Source: Craterostigma plantagineum
Lineage: Eukaryota > Streptophyta > Magnoliopsida > Lamiales > Linderniaceae
DNA: 64,000 bases
Assembly (NCBI GenBank): GCA_027422505.1
Contig: JAPQWV010000655.1
Location: 62,001 to 126,000, forward strand
Direction: 5' to 3'
The notes under the pieces were generated by a model. The model was not told the origin of the DNA. It saw only the letters and a program-made list of their open reading frames with translations, and did not search any database. Made by a program: the position numbers and the translations under genes. This document shows positions 9,712 to 20,807 of this stretch, piece by piece (within the stretch, counting starts at the first letter, position 1; each line of letters begins with the position of its first letter).

Positions 9712-12700
9712 TGTAATACCCGTAAAATTTACGGGATTTACAATAAAATTTGTGGGGGAGAATATTTAATTAGAGACTGTGAAATTATTAAATAAGGAAA
9801 TTGGAACTTTGGGTGAAATTCCGATAATACATAATTGTTTAAACTCGATGTGTGATATGTGTTACGAATGACTTACAGGACTGCATGGAACATATTCTAT
9901 GATTTTATGCGACTACTTGCTTATGTGCCTAACTGATTTCATGCTATACGTTAACATGACATGTACGAATGGGAAGGTAGACTTAAAGTTAAAGTCCTAG
10001 GATGTCGAAATCCTCGAAGCCAAAATAATGAAACCCGAAATCTTTAAGTGTCAAAACCTTAGAAGCTCGAGATCTTTAAGAACTCGAAACCTTAAATCTC
10101 GAAATCAATATTGGAAGAATGTCGAAATTATAAGAGTTCCAAACAATCAGATATCGAAACATTGGGATTCGATTCCTTAGATACAAAGAAAGGTATTTAA
10201 TATAATGAAATAATATACAATATGAGATAAGAACTAACCAAAAAGAAGTTGATGTCATTTGTTTAATAACACACGTCAACTTAGGGATAAGATAAGACAT
10301 GAAAACTTCAATTTATTAACACCAAAGCATCGCAAACTCAGAACTAGAAAGGACTAAGAACTTATCGAAGTAAACTAGGAAAGGTACGAACTTCTATCGT
10401 AGTGTGTATATTTAAATTCATGATTTAGTATATGCAGTACTAATATCACGTCTTATAGAGCACGAGCTAGTAGGAGTGATTATTTGCTAAATTAATGATC
10501 TGATATGTGTTATCGTAATCTCATACTTTGAAGAAGTAAAGCATGAAATATTAATTTTAGGGTTTTAATTGAAAGGTCGGATGATTTCATACCAAAAAGA
10601 TGTTTTTGGGACGATATGATTTCTAGGGTTTTATGAGAAATATTTGAAGTTCATATGATACTTAGACTGTTCTTGAAAGGATGGGTTTTGATCGAAAGTC
10701 GCAAGTGATGATATGATTTTTCTAGATTAAAATCTCGAGATCTATCTTGAAAATTGGTGTCGACATTTTGTTATAATTCCAGTATGTAACCTCGACATCT
10801 TCCAATGTCGAAATTATTGTGTAACATCTCGACATTTTGCTACAATGTCGAGATATGCCTCGAAATTGTATATGGTTTAAAAACTCGAAATATTCGTTAA
10901 AGCAGCTCGAGATCCATCTTAAATTATTTCGAGACCTATTCATGTAATGAACCTCGAAATCCGTTTGTGATATTGACTTCAAAAGTCTATATAATATCTC
11001 GACATTTTCTATAGTATCTCGACAATTGAGGTAAGAGCTCGACATTCATTTGAACTCCATGTCGAGATTAGTTCTGAAAGTTAACTCGAAATTGTGCAGG
11101 TTTAGGAGTCGAAAACTATGTCTAACTCATGTCTTATATCGAGGTCCTTGTATAGTATTAAATGTCGAACTCTTATGTCGAAATCTAACTTACATGCAAT
11201 TCGAGATTTATGCATACACCATGTCGAAATATAGCCTTCGAGATCCTTGTCGAGATCGACTTTGAAATATTTATTATATGTTATATGATCAGCCTCGAGA
11301 ACCATGTCTGAAGGAAATTCCAAAACTCATAAATAACTAGGGTTTTTAAATTAAGCCACTTTAGTGAAATTGTAAATAGACTAACAAATCCTAATTTTGT
11401 ATATTTTGATACTTAGGGTTTGAAGGTTAGCGATTTACAGTACGATATAGCTAAGGATACCAGGTAAGTGGAAATCGCAACTACAACACATAATTTTTAT
11501 GTGCATGAAATTATGTGTTATGTGTTCTTATGATTTTATGCGACTACTTGCTTATGTGACTTACATGATTTGATGTGATGAAAATTATTATATGAACATG
11601 GCACGCATATTCATGGCATGAGCATGTGCACGCACGACTAGTATGAGAGTCAGGGAAATAGCGTGCATGAGTATAAGATCGCTTGAGAGCGATGTATATT
11701 TGCCGATATAGGCATTTGTGTCGACTCCATGATGAGTCACGGCTCTTCTATGCTACCACCGCGATTCACGAAGCCGAATTACCTGATTCACGAAAGGTAG
11801 GGGGAATACCCCGTAGCGGGAGATGCAACCTGGAGGATGCGACTCGAGGGTATGAGCGGCACCGAGGGAGCCTCGAGTGTTGGCGACCTCGTAGTAAGCT
11901 ACCAGCGAGAAGCGCCCGCGTGTCAGACCTCATTGGGATGTAAAGGCGCCTTAGAGTTAAACAAAATTTGTGTGCCCGGGTTAGCCTCTCAATGGGACCA
12001 CATTGGGATTGAAAGGCATTGTTAGCCACTCAATGGGACTGCATTGGGATTGAAAGGCACTAGTAGCCTCTCAGTGTGCATCACATTGGGATTGAAAGGC
12101 ACTAGTAGCCTCTCAGTGTGGATCGCATTGGGATTAAAAGGCACTGTTAGCCTCTCAATGGGACTGCATTGGGATTGAAAGGCACCATAGGGATAAGCAC
12201 AGATTGAGTATTGGGGTTTAGCCTCCCAGTGTGTGCACTGTCACTTATTCAACCCTTAGGGGTTCGAACTCTATATGGTGCATAGTAAGATTGAAAGCCG
12301 AAGGAGCCCAAATATGTTATGAAAGGTCAAGAAGAATGTGAGAAAGGTCAGGAAGAATGTGAGAAGTAGATAGCATTGGCACGGATGCCTTCGCTATTTA
12401 GGTCACGTGCATTGCATGCATGATTTTCACTTACTGAGCTTTATAAGCTCATTCCACGTTTTTATGTGTTGTAGGACCCCGCGATCACGGTACGTGATCA
12501 TTTTCACGGCGAGGCCAACTTTTGAAGCTTCCGGGGGCTTTTGAGATGGAAGTGTGTGCATGGATGCGACCTCGTGGAGGCCCAGTAGATAGATTTCTTT
12601 TGACCCACATGCGCGCTTTCCTATGTAAATAGGACCCAACGATGATTTTGTAGGAACCGTTACGATTCCTTTTTATAAAAGGAAAAATTTTATACGAAAT

Positions 12701-12780
12701 TTCATACGACGTATTTCTTTATTACGACATTAGTCACGTAGACTAGTTAAGAAATAGTGGTGGAAGGCGGGGCTGCCACA
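9712..12780 (-). mobile_element. Solo LTR of a Tekay-like gypsy element (copy A3)
   Basis: In plus orientation it begins TGTAATACCCGTAAA and ends GGGGCTGCCACA, the reverse complement of the arrangement in copy A1. It is 3069 bp and has no pol genes. The flanking pentamers AATGC (9707-9711) and ATCGC (12781-12785) match at only three of five positions, so the target duplication is weak. The half next to 9712 is packed with TGTCGAAATC and CTCGAGATC phrases. The other half holds a 41-bp tandem array and GC-richer sequence. Small open frames inside it have no recognisable domain. Confidence 0.75.
12001..12190 (-). repeat. Tandem array of about 41 bp inside solo LTR A3
   Basis: CATTGGGATTGAAAGGCA recurs at 12001, 12042, 12084, 12126 and 12167, alternating with TAGCCTCTCA. 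An older copy is at 11936. Five near-identical units suggest recent expansion by slippage or unequal exchange. Confidence 0.85.
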
Positions 12781-13261
12781 ATCGCCAAGTGATGCTTTTA
12801 TAGGAGCTTCCTGAGGCTAGAAGAGGTTACATCCCGGATTTCCTGGGGGAATGACGTCCTGGGACGATGTACAGTGACAGATAGCTTTGTCAGAGCAGCT
12901 TTTCCACAGCAGTCACATCCTGAGCAGCCACTACAGTGGCACGACCCAATCTCTATTTGACACGTGCTTTCCCGCCTCTTCTTCCACTTACACAGTCTTT
13001 TCTTTCATTAATGTACCCAGGAACCTTCGTTTTGCCCGGAGGTTACTAGCTGTTCTCTGAGATCCCCGTTGCTCCCAACTGGTACTAGAATGCCCCATTT
13101 TAATGGGGCCCCCTTCTTGGGCCTATTTTCTATTCTAATTTCTTTTTTCAGCCAACTTAATTTCTGGGCCGTATCAATATTTGAAATAAATAAAAAACTA
13201 TTATTTATATGCTATTTAAAAATTATTTCAAGAAAACTATTTCAATAACACAAATTATATA

Positions 13262-13512
13262 TCTATTTTATTAAGGGAGAGCACGTTAGAGTAACTACTC
13301 TCCCAATTTGGTGTGTCAATTTTGATGTAAAATTAAGAATTTAGTCCTTTTTTAATTGATTCTAAAAATTAATTTTTTAGTTTACATTTTTCAAAACATA
13401 CATTTAGAATTTAATCATAATATCATATATTAAATATCAATTCTTCTTTAACTTTAAATAAAACTATACATAAGAATCGAGCACACGCATTCGAGTGTGC
13501 TTAATATACTAG
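13262..13512 (+). mobile_element. Small non-autonomous Helitron (251 bp)
   Basis: It begins TCTATTTTATTAAGGG right after an A (13261). It ends with a hairpin, GCACAC-GCATTCGA-GTGTGC (13481-13500), eight bases, CTAG (13509-13512), and a T. A 5' TC, a 3' hairpin plus CTRR end, and insertion between A and T are the defining marks of a Helitron. There is no coding capacity. Confidence 0.75.
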
Positions 13513-13634
13513 TAACTAGAAAGCACCTCGTGGTAATCGTTTTCAAGCTCATTTGTTATAACAAAATAATTATCTGTTTTCAATAGATTTCAATGTCCTC
13601 CAATATAATTATAAATAAGTTTGAGGAATTTTGT

Positions 13635-13966
13635 GGCGTTCACCTTATGTGGGCATATGTTGTTTGGCACCGATTCGTGTCATGTCAACAACCCCATCGA
13701 CGTTTGAGGTTATGTTTTAATAACACTACTTCTTATGTGTCATTGATCAACATCTCGGATGAGTGGCATATTAACGCCTTAATAACACATGTTACGTATT
13801 AATGAAATATATCAAAACAAGCCACATCAACATTCGAGATGTTGATCAATGGCACCTAAGAGGTGTTAATTAAACCGACATAACCTCAAATGTCGATGGT
13901 GGTTATTGACATGGACACGAATCGGTGCCAAATCAACAGGTGCCCATATAAGGTGAGCACCAGAAA
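13635..13966. repeat. Foldback element with two arms of about 140 bp
   Basis: The left arm (about 13638-13770: TTCACCTTATGTGGGCATAT, TTTGGCACCGATTCGTGTC, CATCGACGTTTGAGGTTATG) is the imperfect reverse complement of the right arm (about 13822-13964: CATAACCTCAAATGTCGATG, GACACGAATCGGTGCCAAAT, CATATAAGGTGAGCAC). About 50 bp separate them. Such a hairpin fits a foldback or MITE-type DNA element. No clear target duplication was found. Confidence 0.75.
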
Positions 13967-14237
13967 TAACATCATTATTTCCTCTATAAAAATAACTTAA
14001 AAGAGGAAACCAGACCAAAGTCAAGGCAAATCGCCCACATGCAAGTAAAGCTAACAAGCCTACAACTTCAAGTTTAATGCTGTGACGAGAGAAACAACAA
14101 AAATAAAAATAAAAACCTAAATAGAACAGTTTTTACGAGGTATCTTGATCATTAATGTAATGTATATCCACCAAAAATAACTCCACCTAACAAAGAAGAC
14201 GCCCACGGCTATAAGCGAGTCAAGTGTAGATAACAAA

Positions 14238-14625
14238 AGGGTCAATTCGAAATCGGGCCCATTAAGGGTTTGATTTCGAATTCAGGCCCTGTTTGAGAAT
14301 TTTTAGGTTAAAGGACCCATTTTGTGTGGTGTAAAAAAGTGGTATGAAAGATAGATGTACTGGTATAGAATGATCGTTTTGTGTTACAAACTTTCAACAT
14401 ACTGGTATGTAAGAGCAATGAAGTGGTACCGCAGAAAATAAACTGGTATCAGATGATCATAAACTGGTACCGGATTATGATTTTGTGGTAAGGAATTTCA
14501 ACATTCTGGTATGTAAGAGCAATGAAATCGTACTGCAGAAAATGAGTCCTTAAAACTAATTTTTTCCCAAGAGGGTTTGAATCCTAAATGATAATTATGG
14601 GAGGGCCTGAAATGAAAATGCCCCA
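14238..14625. repeat. MITE-like element with internal duplication
   Basis: The ends are loosely inverted: GGGTCAATTCGAAATCGGGC and AATTCAGGCCC on the left, GGGCCTGAAATG and AATGCCCC on the right. Inside, CTGGTATGTAAGAGCAATGA occurs at about 14402 and again at about 14507, with CTGGTA phrases between. No coding content. Class uncertain. Confidence 0.45.
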
Positions 14626-14644
14626 TAAGAAAACTAGTGTTGGT

Positions 14645-14860
14645 AATTAATTGGGCAAAAGCTTACAATCGTCCCCAATGTTTACCTTCTAAATCAATTT
14701 AGTCGTCGATGTTTCGTGGGAACCAATTTAGTCCTCGATTATAAAAAATGAACCAAATTGTCAGTCGTCAGTCCGAGCGTCAATTTGGACGGAATGCGTC
14801 ACGTGCGTTGCACATGGAGATCATTAACGACAAAATTCAAAAATAAAAACTAAAAAAAAA
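14645..14860. repeat. MITE-like or Mutator-like terminal sequence
   Basis: AATTGGGCAAAAGCTTACAA followed by CGTCCCCAATGTTTACC resembles the terminal text of Mutator-like MITEs in plants, which often start GGGCAAAA and name a CGTCCC box. It ends in an A-rich run. No partner terminus was found, so this is a weak call. Confidence 0.3.
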
Positions 14861-15828
14861 AAGAAAATTACTAATAAATTAAATTAAATAAAAATAAATA
14901 ATACAATATAGAAATAATAAGTCAAATTCAAATGAAAAGGAAAAAGAGAAGGAAAATACTAAACTAATAAATTAAACATTAAAGAGAAAAAATCCCAAAA
15001 AAAATTAAAAAAATTAGAGAAAATAAAAACTAACAAATTAACAAATATTTTTTGTTTTGGTTTTGCTTTCGCTGGTTCCTTTTCTTTTTTTCCTTTTTAT
15101 GATGGTGATGTGCTTTTTTTGCGTTGTTTTCGTGTTTAATTTTTTTTTTTTTTGCTTTTACTGGTTTCTTTTCTTTTGAAACAGTATCGTTATGTCTCGT
15201 TTATATATAAAAAAAGATACATGAGTTAAACAATCCAAAAGGTCTTTCCAGCAACAATGCCCAAACTAAAAACAAAGGCCCACCGAACGAGCAAACAAAC
15301 CAGCTAAAATCAAGAATCTAACAAACCAAATTGTAACACTACTCAAATACTCAACAGGAAAACATAACTTCTAGTACAAAAATGAACTTTAAACTCTATG
15401 ATGACGATGGCTAGTAAATCTAGATCTGTATAGACTACGTTATTTTCACTGATGAATAGTGGAAACAACACGAGGCAGCTACTTTTTTGGTTGAAGACTG
15501 TGTCCCTTCGATTAGTTCCTCAATCCTGAAAAAACTCCAAATTATCCGAAGGAATCCTAACACCAACAATTGAATGAAAGTATTCCAAACAAGAAAATTT
15601 GAGGTCTATGAGGAAAGAGCAAAGAGGGAGGAAAGTCCCATAAAAGAGAACAAGCTTCAAGAAGAGGAAGGAAGTCTCACAAAGGAGAAAGCCTTCCACA
15701 AGGGAAGAAAATGGCCCCCACAAGAGTAGAAAGACAAAAATTAAAAAAGAAACAAAAGCAAAGAAGGAAAACATGGGTTTACCTCTTTCAACCTCCATTA
15801 ACGGAAGAAAGTGAAGGGAGCTGTATTG
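14861..15828. other. AT-rich noncoding stretch
   Basis: Long A and T runs, then unremarkable sequence. A 92-codon minus-strand open frame (15520-15798) is very hydrophobic and Phe-rich because the opposite strand is purine-rich; I do not regard it as a gene. No repeat or RNA gene recognised. Confidence 0.4.
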
Positions 15829-16042
15829 TATAAACTATGATAACTAAAATAAAATTGTCATGTATCTCTTACTACAATACATTTATTACATCCTCTTTAT
15901 ATACAATGAGAGAACAATATATGGAAGGTAAAGATTATACAATAAATGTGATAGTCCCTACAGGATATAGTTCTTGATTGTTGGGATAACAACCGTTAGG
16001 ATTTTGGTAGGTCTTATTCGATTGGCATTTATCCGTCTGACA
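15829..16042 (-). repeat. 3' LTR of copia3
   Basis: It matches 19423-19638 along its length with scattered differences, for example GAGAACAATATATG and TTGATTGTTGGGATAACAA in both. In coding orientation it starts TGTCAGACGG. Confidence 0.85.
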
Positions 16043-16054
16043 TCCCCCCTCAAA

Positions 16055-16996
16055 TTGATGATGGTTGTCAACAAGCATCAATTTGCTTAGGAGATACTCA
16101 TGGCGTCCAAACGACATGGGTTTCGTGAATAAGTCAGCAATTTGATCCCTTGATGGACATGAATGAGGCGAAGGATTTTATCCTGAACCAACTCTCGGAT
16201 GTAATGACAATCAACCTCGATGTGTTTGGTACGTTCATGATGAACGGGATTTGTGGCGATGCTGATCGCACTTCTATTATCATCAAAAAGAGCAATAGGT
16301 CCCTCACAAGGCACATCAAGCTCAAGAAGAAGACGCCGAAGCCATACAAGTTCCGAACTAACAGAAGACATAGATCGGTATTCTGCTTCAGTTAAAGATA
16401 TGGATGGCCTCTCTTGTTTCTTACACTTCCACGAAACTGCTGAAGCTCCTAGAAACACACCAACCAGTCTTAAAGTGACGAGTATCGCACCCGGCATAAT
16501 CAGCATCAGAAAATGACTTAAGATGAAGACCGATGTTGGCCGGAAAAACAGCCCACGATGACTAGTGCCTTTGAGATAACGAATAATCCGATGGAGCGCC
16601 GATAGATGATGGCGTTGTGGCTGAGACACGAACTGACTAACAACCTGTACAACAAATGATATATTCAAACCATGCTCGTGGCGCCTGGACCGTAAAGAGA
16701 TTTGTTAAGTTGCAAACCAAATTTGAATCACCTAGAGAATAGCCGGGAGGACACTCCATGTAAACTGACTCCTTCAAATGTCCGTGGAGAAATGAATTCT
16801 TGACATCTAATTGATACAATGGCCATTGTTTGCATGATGCAATAGCAAGAAGAGTTCGAACCGTAGTCATCTTAGCGGCAGGAGCAAACGTTTCTTCGTA
16901 ATCTATCCCATATTCATGTTTGTATCCTTGAGCAACTAGACGAGCTTTGTATCGATCTAGAGTTCCATCTGACTTGACATTAATTGTGTACACCAT
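16055..16996 (-). pseudogene. Copia RNase H and part of RT
   Basis: The right part (16637-16996) encodes RT fingers: [33 protein letters not shown] and motif A, YQLDVKNSFLHG. It breaks off at APRAWFE, and the palm segment with the YVDD site is absent. The left part (16087-16668) is RNase H: HRIIRYLKGTSHRGLFF, SLTEAEYRSMSS, ALFDDNRSAISIA and HERTKHIEVDCHYIRE, followed by a frame change. Loss of the palm makes the polymerase dead. The sequence style fits a small copia lineage such as Ale, but the lineage call is tentative. Confidence 0.88.
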
Positions 16997-17143
16997 TTGT
17001 TACCGATTATCGAAGTATTTGAAGCAGCGAGACTATATCCCAAGTATGATTCTCCGGCAAGGCTTCAATTTCCTCATCCATTGCACGTTTCCAACATGCT
17101 TATTCTATTGCCTGCTTATATGTGGTAGGAATTTCAACTGAAT

Positions 17144-18110
17144 TTAAATTTTGAAAAGTGTTAACCGGTCAGGTGGCTTACCGAAGTTTGCACGATGAGA
17201 TCGTTTGGAAGAAGGCAATATAGGTGGTGCTGTTATACCACTTGGTATGTTAGTAACGTTACCTTGAGCCTCTTGATCATGAGGCGACATAATAGTCGCT
17301 GAGTCGTGAATATATATAGGTAAATCAGAATTTTGATGATCCAAAAAATTATATAAAGTCGTGAATATAAGATGAAACAGAATAATATATATTTTAAAAA
17401 AATGACATTACGGGATATCGAATATGATGACCTTCCAGATGGTAACACATATAACCTTTTTGTTTATCGGTGTAACCAATAAAAACACATTTTTTCTAGC
17501 CTTAGCGGACAATTTATACCAATAAAAACACGAACACCAATGTAATTAGGTGATTTATTAAGACCAAAAAAAAGGAGAATGGGTAGTAGTCTGCCGATTT
17601 ATAAGATGGACAGCCGTATGAATATCTTCAACCCAAAAGTTAGATGGAACAGACGATTCAATCAAGTGAGTTCGGGCAATTTCTACACGTGATGATTTTT
17701 GAGTTCCACCACACCATTTTGTTCAGCAGTACCGAGACAAGATTGTTGAGTTAAAAGTCCTTTCTCATTTAAAAATTGTTTTATTGCCAAGGAACTAAAC
17801 TCTCCACCTGGATCTGACCGAAAATTTTGACAGCTTTTCCAAATTGTGTTTTGATCATAGAAACAAAATTTCTAGCAATATTTATTAGTTTAGATTTAGT
17901 ACGTAAAAAATATACCCAAGTAAAACGTGTAAAACGATCAATAAAAAGAACTGAATCCAATTCTGGACAAAACAGGAGAAGGTCCCCATAAATCACTATG
18001 GATAAGGTCAATAGGAGCATCAACTTTAGTATTACTGGAAGAAAACGGTAATTTACTATATTTGCAAAGAACACAAAATGATGAAATTCATTATTCTTAC
18101 AACTTAACAT
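17144..18110 (-). pseudogene. Copia integrase remnants
   Basis: FIDRFTRFTWVYFLRTKSKL and ARNFVSMIKTQFGK near 17.8-17.95 kb are the integrase core. Translating across frame breaks gives the later phrases of copia integrase (near 17.65 kb for the substrate-binding part, near 17.45 kb for the YVCYHLEG-like end). The piece at 17144-17344 (PPILPSSKRSHRANFGKPPD) is the linker between integrase and RT. Multiple stops and frameshifts. Confidence 0.75.
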
Positions 18111-18402
18111 GACGCAGATCAGATTTAAACAGATACTCTACAAGTCTAACATGTGGGTGACCTAAAAGACGATGCCAAAGATTCCAAGTACTTTTTCGCA
18201 TTCAGTGGAAGACGACGAAGTGACAGAAAAACATAAAGGATCACTCTTTTTATTATTTATACTAAGGTGAAATTAACGTCCCCGTTTTGGCTCTTCATTA
18301 TCACTTGGACCGTGTGAAGATCATGTACATCACAACCATTAGGCGAAAAATTAACTAAACAATTATTACCGATAAGTTGACCAACATATATCGAATTGGT
18401 TA

Positions 18403-19369
18403 TTAATCGGGGAACATAGAGAGTACTAGGAAGGCAATTGTTTTGTTTTCAATAGTTTGCAGTCTAGAATGATATGGCCTGGTCTTACAATAATTACACG
18501 AATTTCTTTTCCTGAGATTGTATATGCCCCGACTCATTGCAGTGTCTGCACCGAACTTCTTCTTTGCTTGCATGTCTTGGCTTTGAATAACATCTTCCAC
18601 GTGATGAGGTAAGAATACTGAGTCTGTGGAATCTGTTTTCTTGTCGAGCTGTGCTTGTGTTGTTAAGCTCTGTGGAATCTGTTTTCGTGTCGAGCTATGC
18701 TTGTGTTTTTAAGCGTGTTTCATCACGAATGAGTTCTCCCAACGCAGACTCCATCGTCAAGCCTCCACGATTGAGTAGTGCTCCCCTGCTAGTTTCAAAT
18801 TCAGGCCTAAGCTTCATAAGGAACTGCATCACCCTTCCACGATCTCGTTCTTTCTTAATTTCAGCAAATTCTGTAGCCGAAATCGTAGATGAGGAAATCA
18901 TGTCTTGTTCTGTCCACATTTTCAGTATTTCAGTATAAAAGCTACGGATATCCCTGTCTTCTTGACTAATATTGCTCTCTCAAATTCGAGCTCGAATTGC
19001 CTAGATTTGTTCACTTGAGAATAAACTCCTTTGAGATGATCCCACATACTAGCAGCGGTGTCGAATGACCGAAGCCTTAATGCAATATCAGTTCAACTGA
19101 ATTGATCATCCAAGAAATAATCTGCGCGTTCTTTGCCTTCCAGTTGGCCTTCTTCTTCTCATCACCTTCTGATTTCTCCGTTCCATCAAGAATTCCAGAA
19201 TATCCCTTTCCATCCACAAAACCTTGAAACTAAAATTCCCAAATGGCATAATTTCTGCCATTAAATTTGACAGATAAAGCTTCAAATTTGTTTGAATCCA
19301 TGTCAAATATTCAAAGGTTTCGAATAGATCCTCAAAAGGATGAGAAAACAAAAACATAGAATTTCTCAA
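18403..19369 (-). pseudogene. Copia Gag remnants
   Basis: The clearest block is 18695-18919, with TEFAEIKKERDRGRVMQFLM, KLRPEFETSRGALLNR and ESALGELIRDETRL, typical of plant copia gag. The zinc-knuckle area (near 18.5 kb) is degenerate. The N-terminal part (19106-19369) reads in two frames, containing YLSNLMAEIMPFG-like text equivalent to the LNGRNYA start of gag. Not functional. Confidence 0.75.
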
Positions 19370-19410
19370 AGAAATTCTTCACGAGAATCGTATGACGAGA
19401 TTGTATTGTG

Positions 19411-19422
19411 GCTCTGATACCA
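19411..19422 (-). promoter_or_regulatory. Primer binding site of copia3
   Basis: TGGTATCAGAGC on the minus strand, complementary to the 3' end of initiator tRNA-Met, the usual copia primer. Confidence 0.85.
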
Positions 19423-19638
19423 TATAAACTCTGATGAAGAAAATAAAATTGATCGTATATCTCCTACTACAGTACAATGATTACATCCTCTTTATAGTGA
19501 GAGAACAATATATGAAAGGTAAAAGGTTATACAATAAGTGCGATAATCCCTAATTGTCGAGTATAGTCCTTGATTGTTGGGATAACAATCGTTAGGATTT
19601 TGGTAGGTTCTATTCGATTGCCATTTATCCGTTTGACA
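19423..19638 (-). repeat. 5' LTR of copia3
   Basis: Partner of 15829-16042. In coding orientation it starts TGTCAAACGG and ends at the primer site. Confidence 0.85.
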
Positions 19639-20190
19639 TACTGTGCTTGCTTTTTCTTATTGGAGAGGGGAAATGGCTCTCTTTAGTTCTTTTGACTAAT
19701 CTTAAATCTTTGTTTCTTTTGGGATTGTTTTTTTCTTGGTTTTGTTGTGGTTGTTTATCTCTTGATGAGAGCTGTCTTTTTTGGATGGTTCAGTGTTAGC
19801 AGAACAACCCTCGAGTTATTTAGTTTGTATCTTTTGTTGTTATTAATGGAACAATCGTTCGACAAAAAAAGAAAGTAATGGTAAAAATACAAATTTAATC
19901 GAATATTTCTAAACAATGCTTGTTTATTCAATTTAATTATACAATTTATGTAAGTATAAAAACAATTAGCTAGTGTACTTGTTATGAACTGTAATTTGTT
20001 GCTAATTTTGTTTTTGTTTGTTATGTTTTAAATCCTGGGGGACTGAATCATAAGTTCAATCTTGCCGTAGGTATTCTTCTCATAAAAACACTTCCTATAG
20101 TATTTATATCTTAAACAAGAAAGTTCTAATCGATATGTTAAGTGTCCAGAGAGAAGATTATTTTTTTATGAAGATATGTTTTTTCTATTA
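19639..20190. other. Noncoding stretch, possibly a retroposon tail
   Basis: T-rich text ending TTGTTATTAATGG then a short A-rich run near 19.87 kb resembles the 3' end of a plant LINE, but no reverse transcriptase is present. The rest, to 20190, is AT-rich with no feature. Confidence 0.25.
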
Positions 20191-20218
20191 ACTAGTGCAA
20201 GCCCGTGCGTTGCACGGG
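20191..20218 (-). other. Helitron 3' terminus
   Basis: Read on the minus strand: hairpin CCCGTGC-AAC-GCACGGG, seven bases, then CTAG (20192-20195) and a T. A GC-rich hairpin about ten bases before CTAG-T is the defining 3' end of plant Helitrons, and this hairpin is a common version. Confidence 0.8.
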
Positions 20219-20235
20219 TCTATTTGTTGGATTGA

Positions 20236-20395
20236 GTTATTTTACTGATGCAGAATATTGTATTTCAGAAATTATGCGATTTTTGCACCTGAGATTTTGC
20301 ACTGCCGATGTTTGCACTACAGAGGTTTTGCGCGACCAATGTTTGCACTACCAAGGGCCTTGTATGACTTCAGCTTGACTTAAGGGATTCTTCGA
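20236..20395. repeat. Inverted repeat arm, left
   Basis: Segments such as GAGTTATT, ATATTGTAT, CGATTTTTGCAC and GATGTTTGCACTAC appear here in the same order as in the reverse complement of 28045-28225. The similarity extends beyond the short GCACTAC motif, so the arms are truly related and not just motif-rich. Confidence 0.65.
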
Positions 20396-20451
20396 TTTTA
20401 AATGGCTTAAATTGTCAGATTATGGTGAACAGTTTAAATTGTTTACGAAAG

Positions 20452-20630
20452 TTGTTGACATGCATCGCAAGAGTTTTCTCCACCGGGACGCTTTTTGAAA
20501 TCAAACGGCGTCCCTCCAACATTTCTGTTTTTCTAACGGATTCTCTCTTGGCTGAATGGAAATATTAGAGTGATTTCTTTTTGCCAGCAGTTTCGACTCC
20601 TTAGTTGAAGGGATGTTAGTTGTGGATGTT
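20452..20630. repeat. Direct duplicate of part of the Ulp1-like gene
   Basis: GTTGACATGCATCGCAAGAG through TTGAAGGGATGTTAGTTGTG is repeated at 21587-21780 with point and small indel differences. The second copy encodes the linker between coiled coil and peptidase domain; this copy lies beyond the stop of that gene and is noncoding. Confidence 0.8.
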
Positions 20631-20807
20631 ATGGTAAAAGATATTTGATTAAAAAGCGGAATTACTATTCAGTGCAGCAATAATAACTTATTTAACATCG
20701 AAGTAGCTAAGACCAAATATTGAAAAACACTGCTACGGCGAGGAACTGTCTAAATTCATGGATCAGTTATGGTAAAACATGTACACGTCATCTTCAGCAA
20801 ACATGAA

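Larger units (their letters stand above)
1..13100 (-). mobile_element. Ty3/gypsy element, Tat lineage, interrupted by two solo LTRs
   Basis: Read on the minus strand, the element runs 5' LTR (9368-9711 and 12781 to about 13100), primer binding site (9347-9362), gag, protease, RT, RNase H, a second archaeal-type RNase H, integrase, then a 3' noncoding region with tandem repeats and an antisense ORF. The second RNase H (VYVDGSA), the antisense ORF and the TGGCGCC-type primer site together point to the Tat/Retand group. The 3' LTR would be left of the window. Solo LTRs at 4220-6539 and 9712-12780 are later insertions. Several stops and frameshifts make it non-autonomous. The outer limit of the 5' LTR near 13.1 kb is an estimate, because the partner LTR is not visible. 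Confidence 0.85.
9368..13100 (-). repeat. 5' LTR of the Tat element, split by a solo LTR
   Basis: The internal edge begins TGTGAGGCGCTCCCAC at 9368. The LTR runs to 9711, is interrupted by the insert at 9712-12780, and appears to resume at 12781 (GC-richer text with TTTTATAGGAGCTTCC). The far edge is uncertain because no second LTR is in the window; about 13.1 kb is a guess from the change in base composition. Confidence 0.55.
15829..19638 (-). mobile_element. Ty1/copia element, degenerate, both LTRs present (copia3)
   Basis: LTRs of about 215 bp lie at 15829-16042 and 19423-19638. The primer binding site TGGTATCAGAGC (minus strand, 19411-19422) touches the 5' LTR, and a polypurine tract (GAGGGGGGA, minus strand, from 16051) touches the 3' LTR. 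The flanks TATTG (15824-15828) and TACTG (19639-19643) are a 5-bp target duplication with one transition. Inside, on the minus strand, are gag, integrase, RT and RNase H remnants in copia order. At 3.8 kb it is shorter than a complete copia element (about 4.5-5 kb), mainly through deletions in protease/integrase and RT. Confidence 0.88.

Noticed and set aside
11683..12029. Small ORFs within solo LTR A3
   Set aside because: They lie in the tandem cassette area of an LTR with no coding similarity.
12001..12190. Regularly spaced repeats as a CRISPR array
   Set aside because: Units are contiguous 41-bp tandem repeats with no unique spacers, in a plant LTR.
15520..15798. 92-codon hydrophobic minus-strand ORF
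   Set aside because: Composition follows from a purine-rich opposite strand; no homology, no domain, and AT-rich repeats on both sides.
19639..19880. A LINE 3' end
   Set aside because: T-rich text and a short A-run only; no reverse transcriptase and no target duplication found.
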